NCBI GenBank assembly: GCA_936450465.1
Contig: OW388299.1
Span: 37,645,548-37,709,547 of the forward strand
Source of the DNA: Gibbula magus
Taxonomy: Eukaryota; Mollusca; Gastropoda; Trochida; Trochidae
Length of the DNA: 64,000 nucleotides
Direction: 5' to 3'
Shown: in pieces, positions 1 to 9,839 of the stretch
Numbering within the stretch: the first letter of the stretch is position 1
How the letters are laid out: each line of letters opens with the position of its first letter
Notes under the pieces: generated by a model
What the model was told of the DNA's origin: nothing
Database searches by the model: none
The model's input: only the letters and a program-made list of their open reading frames with translations
Position numbers and translations under genes: made by a program

Positions 1-144
1 TCAATAACATTACTGCTTAGGAATTTGTTTTCCATATATGTTTGTGACTGAAAAACTAAACACCATAACTTTTTTTGTCTAACTGTTTCATTAAAATTAT
101 TGAAACAAAACATGTTGCTATATACAAAAATATAATTATATTAG

Positions 145-645
145 TTAAAGGGGCAGTAGCACGTTTTTACGCTTAAATAAAATAATGAGGATACTTATAT
201 CGCGCTGAACTCAACAACACAAAGAGTCATGTTCAAAGCGCTACACACATTATGACCCTGGTATAAGGGCCAACATCGTTCCGTTTTCGTTCTCAACTCC
301 CTTTGGAGTATGCAAATAAGTCAATGAAATGTATTTGAAAAAATAATGTCATGAAAAGTTAAACACCCATCTCTCTTCGAAAAATCAAGTTAAAACATGA
401 GTGAACATGATTCCGTAAAGCCATTGGAATCGTTTTTGTCATTCAAAATAATAAAATGTGTTCACAATAAAATGGCCGCCATCCAATTTTGGTTTTATAC
501 TCAACACCGTTATGACCACTACGGATAATTGGTTTGTGTAATAAGATGTTTTACCCTCTAAAGTAAATATGAATGACATAAACTCTCACTATAAATGGCA
601 AATTTCAAAAAATTTTTTTGCAAAAACGTGCTACTGCCCCTTTAA
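145..645. mobile_element. TTAA-flanked MITE, copy 1 (501 bp)
   Basis: The segment is bounded by TTAA at 145-148 and 642-645. Its terminal inverted repeats are perfect over 20 bp and begin AGGGGCAGTAGCACG. The interior matches the copy at 28088-28448 in opposite orientation, including the stretches around the TAATTGGTTTG and AAAATGGCCGCCAT motifs, but this copy has roughly 130 bp more near its left end. No open reading frame of transposase size is present, so it is non-autonomous. A TTAA target site is typical of piggyBac and some related DNA transposons; the superfamily is inference, because the ends do not start with the CCC often seen in piggyBac. Confidence 0.8.
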
Positions 646-842
646 AATGTTAATTATAAATTACAATTATAATTGATCACTTGCCTGAGATATCAAAAAG
701 ATCTACTACCCAGGACTCGTACATAATATCCATGTTATTATAAATATACAACTGAAGTCCGCTCAGCTCTGATGGAAATGAATTTCGAAATGTTTGGTCA
801 AGAAGAGTTATCTACCCTGAATGAACAGTAGCAGGTGCTCGT

Positions 843-875
843 ATGACGTCATGAAAACGCTATTGCGCCTGCGCG
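843..875 (+). promoter_or_regulatory. Putative promoter motifs (CRE and NRF1-like) of the Snail-like gene
   Basis: A perfect CRE octamer TGACGTCA lies at 844-851. A GC-rich palindrome TGCGCCTGCGCG, one base from the NRF1 consensus, lies at 864-875. Both sit 120-150 bp upstream of the proposed start codon at 994, in a locally CpG-rich patch within AT-rich surroundings. CRE and NRF1 sites are typical of TATA-less promoters close to the transcription start. The start site itself cannot be read from the sequence. Confidence 0.5.
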
Positions 876-993
876 TTACCGGCGGTGCAAACGAACGCCA
901 CGGAATGTAAACGTTGACGACGCCAGAAAATCAGGAAATATTCCATCAAAAGTTGGAAAAACAATACCGACTGTGATTAAATTTAGTTTCAAA

Positions 994-1057
994 ATGCCAA
1001 AATGTCTGCTGAATTCACTTCGAGGTTACAAGTCACGGAAATATGTTGCTGGCAACG
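994..1057 (+). CDS. Snail-like zinc-finger protein, coding exon 1 (SNAG-like N-terminus)
   Basis: This exon encodes 21 residues plus one base, beginning MPKCLLNSLRGYK, and is followed directly by a good splice donor, G|GTAGGT, at 1058. Snail, Slug, Gfi1 and related repressors start with a SNAG peptide of the form M-P-R/K-x-F/L-L-V-R/K-K, which recruits LSD1/CoREST or HDAC corepressors. Here M-P-K-x-L-L is kept, but the following V-K-K is replaced by N-S-L, so the match is partial. Support for the exon comes from phase: the single leftover G joins the acceptor at 4022|4023 to make GTA (Val) and continues the reading frame of exon 2. The intron of 2,965 bp would be 1058-4022. Exon 1 is short and is an inference from the start motif, donor and phase; a transcript would settle it. 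Confidence 0.65.
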
Positions 1058-1447
1058 GTAGGTTTGAAAACTGCATAAAATGTTGACAACGGACACTTTT
1101 TCGCTCCGAAGAAGAAACGTTGATTTTGAATTTTGTAAACAACAAACACCTTTCTTATCAAGGTCGTTGGTTAGGCTAAACGTTTATATTAAAAAAGTCT
1201 CTTCTTCCGTTAAACGACATGACAATATTAAAACATTCAATGTTGTCATTTTGATTGTTTACAAATTTAGTTCAACGTCTGCTGCCCGTTGACAGGTGCT
1301 CGATGGAAGAACCGCCTGCAGCGTTGTTGTGTTGTTTGATACGTTTTGTTGCATGAAGGCCATTCTTCCTTTTACAAACCTTAATATCGGTCTCTGTACA
1401 ATATATCCGGGGTATAGGCCAATTTGATCTTGATCTAGATCTAATGT

Positions 1448-1478
1448 TGATTTTTGATTTTTGATTTTTGATTTTTGA
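1448..1478. repeat. Heptamer microsatellite (TTTTTGA-type)
   Basis: Four tandem copies of a GATTTTT heptamer lie inside the proposed intron of the Snail-like gene. The only other feature in this intronic stretch is the nearby inverted-repeat element. Confidence 0.7.
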
Positions 1479-1604
1479 ATCCATGTTCATATGTCCAATC
1501 GAAGTCACAACTGTCAGCTAAATACTCACACAGTGTAGGGTAAACTGCGCACCTAGATCTAAATGATAATCATAGAGGACCATATATGCCAATAAACTAT
1601 TATA

Positions 1605-1922
1605 CCGTAAATCCTTGAGTAATCGCCCGGTGATTAATATTAATTTCAAACACCGATTTAACTGACCCTGCGATTATTCGAGGCAGGCGATTATTTTTTT
1701 CAAGCCATAACAGGCCTATGTGAATTTTTTTTTAAATATAACAAAAACATCATTTCAATATGTTTTGAATTATGAATATTGTAAACGAAGTGCATGTCAT
1801 GAGGTTAAACTTTGCATAAATATGCGGAATTATTTTTAAATGCCATTAGTTTATTTAGGCCTACATTTGCTAATATTAACCCGGCGATTATTCAAGGCAG
1901 GCGATTATTCAAGGATTTACGG
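1605..1922. mobile_element. MITE with CCGTAAATCC termini (318 bp)
   Basis: The element has 23-bp terminal inverted repeats starting CCGTAAATCCTTGA and differing at one position (1605-1627 against 1900-1922). A GGCGATTATTC motif recurs next to both ends, at 1676-1694 and at 1882-1910, giving sub-terminal repeats. The interior is AT-rich with no transposase-like frame. It lies in the intron of the Snail-like gene. No clear target-site duplication could be read, so the superfamily is left open. Confidence 0.7.
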
Positions 1923-3211
1923 TTGATCTATAGGCCTACACCATTATCAAAGATGAGGCTTCTATTGATAAAAGAAATTAAGAAAATACTAGTGGAAATG
2001 CTTATGACAGTGGCACCGAAAGTTTCTTAGATATATTTCATGAGGTCAGAGGGTGTAGGCTAAAGCGAGTTTGAATAAACCTACAATGTTTATGATTTGT
2101 ATAGATTTAAGATTGTTTTCAGAAACTGATGGAAGGAATAACTGCTGGTTATTGACAATATTTTGGTTACCAATATCATCGACATTTTGTATGTGCGAAG
2201 GCAAACTGTTTGAATCAAACAATGAACAACGCAATCAAACAATGAAAAAGCTATAAACTAAATAGAGGTAGGCCTATAGGGCCTATCAACAAATGTTTTA
2301 AAATCATAAATGTTAAGGAGGCAATAAAAACTCAAATCAATTGTTTCAGTTAGGTGCTCATTTGGACAATGTTTTTAGTTAATTATACTTCACTACTTTT
2401 GGAGTGTAAAGTGTAAACCAGTTTTGATAAATGGGCTGTGGCCGTGTATGGTGGTTCTTTTAAATACGCTATCCATAATATTTTCTTGTGACAGATTTGA
2501 CCACATAACTGCAAACATATGCATCAGCTAGCATTACTTTTGATAAAGTAGATAAACATAAGAATGGGCAACATATTTTGTGTGACATCAATCTAAATCA
2601 TTTACTTGTATTACCTAAAGTTTGATATATATATCCAAATATATATATATCCAGCAAACATAATCGCAAATGTGATCGCTATCACTGATCACTTAAACGC
2701 TGGTTTCTTGAACGTCCTTGTAACTAACATAACTTCTTTCAATTCTAAACTTAAACGTATAATTTAAGGACACACAGATGTAAATGTTGGTAAATGATCC
2801 ATATTCACCAAAGTATTAACAGTAAAATACACGATGTATTAAAGATGCATCCATTGTGTTACACAATATTTAATTAGCTTTAAAACATGCCAAATATGTA
2901 CTGATTTCATTTCAAATAATTTCACTCAATGTGCATATTCATACCCAATGTACATATACATGTACAGAAATCAAAACAACACGTCCAAGTTACATGCACG
3001 GTAGTTGTATTACATATTGAACATATTCTTTTTGAAATGTCTTTTGGAAATAAGTTTTCAAAATTGATTAATTGACGCGCGTAAGAAATTGAAGGTAATG
3101 ATATAACATATACTAGGAAATAAAATGGTAGAAAAGATTAAAGAATATCAATAATTACAGAATTAAATGGTAAAGAAAGTAAGCCCATATGAGAAAATGA
3201 TTAAGTACAGT
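1923..3211. other. Intronic AT-rich sequence, nothing recognised
   Basis: This is the central part of the proposed intron 1058-4022. Apart from a TA-rich stretch near 2626-2653, I see no conserved coding frame, structured RNA or recognisable repeat. Short frames here have no resemblance to known families. Confidence 0.5.
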
Positions 3212-3553
3212 CTATGAGTAATAGCTAGAAAATAGGTGAGTTTTGAGTTGAGATTTAAAAACAGTCAGAGAGGAAGACATCTCAAAGACATGAGGAAGTT
3301 GGTTCCAAAGTCTTGGCGCAGCACAACCGAATGATCTTTGTCCATAACTGGTGCTGTTGCAAGATTCAAATAATGGGAACGGAGGGCTTTTGCAGGAGTC
3401 CTCTGATATATTTGAAAGATTTGATGGAGCCATATTATGTTGATATTTGTATGTGATACAAAGAATTTTAAACTTGATTCTTGCTTCAATGGGAAGCCAG
3501 TGCAGACCCTTAAGTACGGGTGTAATGTGACAGGATTTTGGCGTTACAATCAT
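3212..3553 (-). pseudogene. LINE reverse-transcriptase C-terminal fragment (L2/CR1/jockey-like)
   Basis: The minus strand encodes 113 residues with the typical tail of non-LTR retrotransposon ORF2 proteins: an H-I-T-P-V-L-K-x-L-H-W-L-P-I motif, then R-I-x-F-K-I-L, then F-G-C-A-A-P-R-L-W-N-Q-L-P, and a final F-K-S-Q-L-K-T-H-L-F. The frame ends in a stop, as expected for the 3' end of such an element. The catalytic part of the reverse transcriptase and the endonuclease are absent, so this is a 5'-truncated dead copy. It sits antisense in the intron of the Snail-like gene. The clade cannot be fixed from this tail alone. Confidence 0.85.
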
Positions 3554-4022
3554 ACAATATCTATTCTATTACATCAAATATTTCATTTTCAGAATAAAGT
3601 ATTCTCAGTATTCAAATGAAACAAAGCCCAAAACAAAAGGTATAATTACAATGTATACACAAGGACTCGCATTGTTGAAAAATTGGCGACTGAAAAGCAT
3701 ATGGAGTCCAAGATCCAGCTTCTTTAGACCTTATACTTAAAAAAAAACTTTTTGAATTATATAAGGGGCTAGTTTGTCGACAACACACATCCCTGTGTTT
3801 TTAAATATCCCTACGGAAAAGTAAACTTAGACCTTCTTTCATTTAATTTAATTTGAATTTAAAGATGATACGATCCTGTAGATGTAAGTGTATTTGGCTA
3901 GTTGAAATGTCTTTGGACAATTACTTTAGGATATTAACTAGTTCAAATGGCTTGTGCCTTGATAAAATTAGTTTTGACTCCTTTCAGCCTCTTGAAACTA
4001 ATGCATGAACATAATATTTCAG

Positions 4023-5071
4023 TATACGACCCGTGTGTGATGACAACAAGATCTGGACTGTCCATTCGCACAGCTCCGAGGGGTAAAATGACCAACTTCG
4101 TGAGGTCAACCGCCTCACCAGAGCCAAGATTAGAACCTTCAACTGCGGTCACCAAGAAGAAACCCCTCCCGCTAAAGCATCGCCCCCTCAGCCATTTGTC
4201 TTTTGTAACGCGCTTCTACATCTGCCGTCGTCTGCCCGAGTTAGATCTTGCAGGAGTTGCGCCCCGTGATTTTACAAACTGGCGGGAGGAACTGTTAGCA
4301 CTAAGGGAAGTTAATCGCGAAGAACCGGAAATTCAAAAGACTGATGTACCTCTTGCAAGATTTCAGAGAACTGTGGTATCTCCGGATGATGGACTATTCT
4401 TAAATGTCGTGGACGATTTTGAAGATGGCACTGGCGAGCAGAACCAAAGTCTTTCTCAAGGCATGGCATCCAATATCTACCATTCTCAGAGTTCTCCAAT
4501 ATCCTCAAGCTGCCCCACTCTGCAAAACATGCAAGGAACCCATAGCCGCCAAGATCTACCACATCTGCAAGTCCCGAAGTCTAAGTTGCCTGAGGATACA
4601 GATGATCTACTGAGTACAACTCAGAGGAACAGCCTTTGCTTCCAAGATGATGACAGCCAGGATAGCAACTATACCTTTGATGCCAGAGACGAAGATGAGT
4701 TCAGTGAGAGTGATGACAGTTTTGATGACCTACGTTGTGAAGATTGTGACATTGAGTTCCTTTCGGCTCAAGCCTTCAAAGCTCATATGTGGATCCATGG
4801 GAAGACGAGGAACACTTGTAACATCTGTGGAAAGATTTTCACAAGGTCGTGGCTCCTCAAAGGTCACATGCGCACGCACACCGGGGAAAGGCCATTCAGG
4901 TGTTCGAAACCAGATTGTGATAAAGCTTTTGCTGACAAGTCCAACCTCCGCTCTCACATGCTCATTCACACAACTCAGAACAAGACCTATGTGTGCCCAA
5001 AATGTTCCCGTGCTTTTGCACAGAAGCGCTATCTCCATAAGCACATGCTCGAGGTTTGTCGTATCATTTGA
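4023..5071 (+). CDS. Snail-superfamily C2H2 zinc-finger transcription factor, coding exon 2
   Basis: This exon completes a predicted 370-residue nuclear DNA-binding protein. With exon 1 the numbering gives an acidic Ser/Asp/Glu-rich stretch at about 225-258, then four zinc fingers: ZF1 260-280 (C2H2), ZF2 287-307 (C2H2), ZF3 315-337 (C-x4-C, H-x3-H) and ZF4 346-367 (C2HC, Cys367 replacing the last His). The S-W-L-L-K-G-H-M-R-T-H-T-G-E-R-P-F and A-F-A-D-K-S-N-L-R-S-H motifs and the terminal C2HC finger are hallmarks of Snail/Slug/Scratch proteins, which repress genes through CAGGTG-type E-boxes. The unusual points are the C-x4-C spacing in ZF3, a weak SNAG motif and a long divergent linker, so it is likely a diverged paralogue rather than canonical snail. 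The acceptor ATATTTCAG ends at 4022 in phase with exon 1. The frame is open back to a Met at 3947, an alternative start if exon 1 is wrong. Confidence 0.9.
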
Positions 5072-5534
5072 AGACATGTACAGAAAAGTCCACAGAATTT
5101 TGGCGAGCTATATGGACTTTATAGGGACTGTTTGCTTTTGGGACCGACTTCGGATCAGATCATCGAACTTGGTTTCGCTGTTGCTAGAATGCTTCTCGCT
5201 TGTCCTTGACTTCTGACATTTGATTATTTTTTTAATTTTAACGAATATATTGTAAAAAAAAAGATTTTTCATTATTTGCTTAATTCTATGATTTGTTGCA
5301 ACAATATCTGATAAATTCTGGTTTTATTTTTAATGTAATTTTGTTTGTAATGATTAAATGATTTCTTCATGCTGTATGGCTAGAATTGTAAATTGTCATT
5401 ATTTTGCCACACGTAGTGATAAGCTTGATTGTTGTTAGAACATATGCTCGAAATATGATATTAAAACAATCAGATGTTGTATTTTGATTTTATTTTGTAT
5501 TATTGTTTTGACATAATAGTTTCGACATAATATG

Positions 5535-5540
5535 AATAAA
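5535..5540 (+). terminator. Candidate polyadenylation signal
   Basis: A canonical AATAAA lies 464 bp after the stop codon of the Snail-like gene. The intervening sequence is very AT-rich, as is common for 3' UTRs, and TG/T-rich sequence follows. Other weaker candidates (ATTAAA-like) exist in the same stretch. Confidence 0.45.
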
Positions 5541-5833
5541 TGGCTGTGCCATTCTTTACTGCTACTTAATATTCCGAGTATCCTCCCAACGAAATTATAT
5601 GTATTTCCTTAATTGTACATGTATTTATCTGCCTTATTCTTGCCTGCAATGAGAAATGATATTTCAAGGGTGGTGAGTTTTAGAAAATTGTGTATTAATG
5701 CTAAAACTGTCGAAGATATTAATTTGTTTAATATGTGAAAATTGTACAAATTCGTTGATATATATGACCTATATTGTCTCTACTGTTGTTATAAATGATT
5801 GTGAATCAAAACTTTGTTATTTTGTTTTTTTAT

Positions 5834-5960
5834 CCCCTGCTACGAAGTAGACGGGGATGTGAAACGGTCATTCCGTCCACCCTTCCGTCCGTTCGGTCAT
5901 TTTTCTCAAAATCAGGTGTACATCAACAAAACTTTTGTACAGTTGTACATGTTTTTCTCA
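5834..5960. repeat. Dispersed repeat with CCCCTGCTACGAAGTAG hairpin head
   Basis: The segment begins with an imperfect hairpin in which CCCC and CTAC pair with GTAG and GGGG (5834-5856). A TTCCGTCC-rich stretch (5871-5895) follows, then the phrase GTACATCAACAAAACTTTTGTAC. I recognise this hairpin plus (TCCG) arrangement from repeats scattered through marine invertebrate, especially mollusc, genomes; that is memory, not a search. It may continue towards 6060. Confidence 0.5.
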
Positions 5961-6990
5961 CAAATATGGGCTCACAAAAAAATCTTTTTCTCCAGTAGAA
6001 AATCTCTAGAAAGCTGAATTGTTGTGTATAGACTCCTTGGAGATTCTCAGTTATAGATTTTGTGAACCGGTGATTCCACATATGGGTCACAGGGGTCACG
6101 ACGTTAAAAAAACAACAACCCCAACTATATTCAGCTTCTTCGTCAAAGCTCCAGAAAGCTGAAATCTTATGTAAGACTCCTTAGACAATAAGGATTATAC
6201 ATTGTAGATTTGTTGAATATGTCGCCCCTATAGAAGGGCTAAAAGTGCAATCCCTAAATCCTGTGCAGATGCCTTAGTCTGGTCTATGTGGATTATAAAT
6301 AGTCCATATTCAACCTACATGTATAATGTATTATTTAAATCCTGATGAGCTATAGAGCCAATGGCTCTATTTTTAAAATGTTTTGGAAGCTATTTGACTT
6401 GTTTTTATGACGTCCTACAGTAACGATGTGTCAACGAATTAAAGTCAAAGAAGGTACATAATGTCGACAACACCTTTTATTAACTATCTATATTTTGTAA
6501 TTTTAATCTTAAATGTAACAGAATTTGTCCCAAAAAATCACTTGAAATAGCGATTTCAACACCTCATCAGTGTTTGAATCGGGATAAAAGTGAAAGTATA
6601 ATACCATGATGAGTGCAATTCCCACCCAATCGGTGTTTGAATAGGTGTAAAATGAATACATCATACCGTGATGGGTGAAATGTTCAAAACGTCTTTTCGA
6701 AATATAGACTTATCAAAGACATTCAAAACTGAGTATTTTATGTTGGAGGCTTTTGAAAAGTTGGTAACGTTTCTTTTGGACTCTAGGTCATGATCGAGAA
6801 TATTATGTTTACGGGATGTGACCTTGGTGTTAATAACAGTTGGATTTTCCAATGTGGACATTCTTGAAAATTATCATAATCGTGAAAATTAAATTTAGAG
6901 TGTTGACACTTAATCGAGTTGTCAAACCAGTTCCGAAAGGTCACTTTTGATGGTGTTCTGACCCTTGATTACATTATTATTACAACTTAT

Positions 6991-7105
6991 TTATTTAACT
7001 TCTTTAATCCTCTTCGTGCTCGGAGCACATAAGGCCTCTACCAAAGATCTCCAATATGACCGGTTCTGAGTCCATATCTGTACCTGACCCCATGTCCATC
7101 CTTGT
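6991..7105 (-). pseudogene. LINE ORF2 extreme C-terminus remnant
   Basis: Reading the minus strand gives a frame ending in TAA at 6991-6993. It contains G-W-T-W-G-Q-V-Q-I-W-T-Q-N-R-S-Y-W-R-S-L-V-E-A-L-C. The W-x(n)-A/T-Q-x-R-x-x-W-R-x-L-V-E-A-L-C pattern closes the reverse-transcriptase protein of a common group of animal non-LTR retrotransposons. Only about 38 residues remain, so this is a heavily 5'-truncated copy. It differs from the fragment at 3212-3553, so at least two LINE families are represented. Confidence 0.75.
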
Positions 7106-7490
7106 TTCATTTCCTTCTAAATTGATCGTCTCATTATTACACCTAGTTGAATGAAATTTTGTAACGTGTCTCTTCAGTTGATACTCTTAATCAAGTTCGA
7201 AAGCCAGTTCCGAACAATGCTTGATCTGTATTTCCACGTCGTGCCAATAACAGTTATGCTAAAATGGTTGGGTATCAGATGGCGGAAGTTTGTGAGCCAA
7301 CCACAATTGTCTCGTTAAGTCTGTAAAACTTTAATACGAAACAGTTTTGTTTATATTCGCAATCAAGCCCCCGAAACATAAGCATTTACCACATATGAAA
7401 TTGGGAGGCATTCCAGAAGTCGAGAGAAGACAAGGGTATTTATGGATGATCAACTTCTTCTCTGTGGAATTACTTGATATGAATTGTATC

Positions 7491-7713
7491 CCAGTGCCGT
7501 GTTCAAGATAGGTTTCAAAGTAATCGCTCAAAGAGCGATTACTTTGAAACCTATCTTGAACGCGATTGCTCAATGTAGCGCTACGTAGCAAGGCGAGCAA
7601 ACTTTGAGGAATTTGCACTGTGTCGTTCAAGAGAGAAGAAGCGCTCATTTAGCGCTACTTTGAGCGCTACTTTGAGCAATTTAAGCGCTCGCTGCTATTG
7701 AACGGGGCGCTGG
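7491..7713. mobile_element. Short inverted-repeat element with internal perfect palindrome
   Basis: The outer ends, CCAGTGCCGTGTTCAA (7491-7506) and the complement of 7698-7713, match at 13 of 16 bases. Inside the left end lies a perfect palindrome with 29-bp arms and a 3-nt loop (7501-7561). The right half repeats GCGCTACTTTGAGC-like motifs. No target-site duplication was clear and no frame looks like transposase. A MITE is the simplest reading. Confidence 0.5.
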
Positions 7714-8926
7714 TCTTATATTGCTGGGAGCATGCATTCAATCCTTTCACGATATTTTACCAAATACATAAGCAGAGTGATGTTGCCTTTCTTTCTGCAG
7801 TCAGTGTACACAGTTGTAATTTTAAAGACGCTAATGCAGTCGTTTGTACCCATTTGGAAAGGAAAATTGATATGCAAGGATATACTATATATAAAAACAT
7901 CCTTGCTTTTGAACGTGTGTCCGCCTTCAATGTTAAAATGGCCGACATCGCAACAAGATGTTACCAATAACGGCACTACATTGTATGTGAGTCTTCAATG
8001 TACAAAATGGATTACTGCAGATCTTGTCAAACTTGAAAAGACGAATCTGGCCAAAAAAATGTTTCTGAAATTTCAAAATTTATTCATATATTATTCTACG
8101 TTATTATATATCATTCTAAAAAAAAATAAAAGTTTATAAAAAGTTGGATTAGAATATTATATTAAAATGGTAACTCCCCCGCGAAGCAAGTTTCTAAAAT
8201 AGTCATCAGAGAGTCTGTGCCACTTGTTCATATTTCGTGACAGGTGCTTCAATAATCATACTTCTCTTTAATGAGGACGAAAAAAGTGTGTCAATGCCAT
8301 CCGTTGATCTAGGATGTTTATCAGTTTCATGATCTATATGTTTATTTCACACCTCTATACTAAAAGTATATAAATCAAAGATCGTTAGTCTCTGCCATCT
8401 GCTGTGCGCACCAATTATATTTATCTGTTTATTATCTATATTTTGATACGAAACAATATTATCAATGTTACAAAAAATAAAGACCATGTTCAGAAATATA
8501 TTTCTTGGTCATAATATTTAGATAATATTCGACATGGGAATCTAGTGTTAATTAATAAATGTGTTCATGTTCATCGTGGCGGCTTGTGTATTGCTATAGC
8601 CTGCCTTAGAATCTGTATATTTTATTTTATTTTCATTGTTGAAATATGGCATTTATCGATTTAAATAAAATCCATATGTTCATTGAGTGTTATTCTAATA
8701 AGTGAATTCACTCTGGTTTCATGGCTCAGGAGCGCTACGCAACATTGCTCGAGTGGGCTCCGTAATAAATATTCAACATGTTATAAAATGTAATTTTCCA
8801 TATAAATACTAATATAGGGTTTTTCAGATAATAAGACTTAGTCTAGTATATTGGAGGAGAAAGGTACGCAACACCTTTGTAACAGAGTTAACAGTAAAAG
8901 TTATACCATCAGCTGGAACTAGCGAA
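7714..8926. other. No gene recognised
   Basis: Overlapping short frames on both strands at 7700-8140 show no family resemblance and no codon-like constraint. The rest is AT-rich single-copy-looking sequence without recognisable RNA or repeat structure. Confidence 0.45.
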
Positions 8927-8994
8927 CACCAATTCTCTTCCCACAGAGGTTACTCCCTACAGATGAGAGTAACCTCTGTGGGAAGAGAATGGTG
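8927..8994. ncRNA. Near-perfect 68-nt hairpin
   Basis: The arms (8927-8954 and 8968-8994) pair over about 27 bp with a single bulged A, around a 13-nt loop (8955-8967). The size is that of an animal pre-miRNA. The very high complementarity is also compatible with a recent inverted duplication or a MITE relic. No flanking lower stem was confirmed. Confidence 0.35.
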
Positions 8995-9839
8995 AACACA
9001 TGGCAAGTACGTAACAGTATTATTCAATATATCTTCACTCGCCTTATATAACCCTCTGATGGCAGCCTAAATCAATCAATGCATGCCGTGAAATATACAT
9101 AGAATTAAATACTGATGTCTTGGGAATTGAAGCATTTTATTGTAATAACTTTGCAAAAACGTAACTTCTTCAATATTTTCATTCACGACACAAATTCTCT
9201 GTACTTTGAGAAAGATAATTAATTTGATTATTTGTTATTTGATGAACATAACATACTCGTGCACCTTTTCTGGCCTTCTCACTGAAATGTCACTAAAATA
9301 GTTTTGGAAAACATATAAACATATATACGTACGTTCTGAAATGTGACTTTGAATGCTCACATAAACATATTTAGTCTTCAACACAAAATTAAGAGTGTGG
9401 GTACAATATTAGAGCAAACTGGAATACCCTTCACTTTAAAATCTGTGAATGTCTCCCTTTTGTGTTAAAATTCCCTACCCATAACGAATTAAACAAAATA
9501 TATTATCAAATGTTTCATTATTAACTAGTATTATCATCAAATTCGTTATTCAGAGGGGAGATAACCCATGGCTTCCTACGCAACGTCTTCAGTAGAGACA
9601 CTTATAGGGCATCATGTATAAGTGTATCTGTTGTACAAGTACAAGTATATACAAGTGTAGTTTATCTGCCTTCATCATTATACGTACTAACTAGCAACAG
9701 TCGCTATAAGGAACTAAAATCTAAGCGGGTTATACTTCTAGAAACATGTGTATTCCGTGTTGTATGCGAAACATGCTCTCTGTCACTTGAAACGTACATA
9801 ACTTTCCTGAATTGTTCACGATTATACGTCTAACACGTC

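Noticed and set aside
3980..3987. Alternative acceptor CTTTCAG before the zinc-finger exon
   Set aside because: It would put exon 1 out of frame with exon 2.
3947..4022. Start codon at 3947 as the main start of the zinc-finger protein
   Set aside because: The first 25 residues are hydrophobic and unlike any SNAG region, an acceptor CAG ends at 4022, and the phase fits exon 1 at 994-1057. Kept only as an alternative start.
4730..5077. 115-codon minus-strand frame opposite the zinc fingers
   Set aside because: Shadow of the zinc-finger coding sequence, which has clear family motifs.
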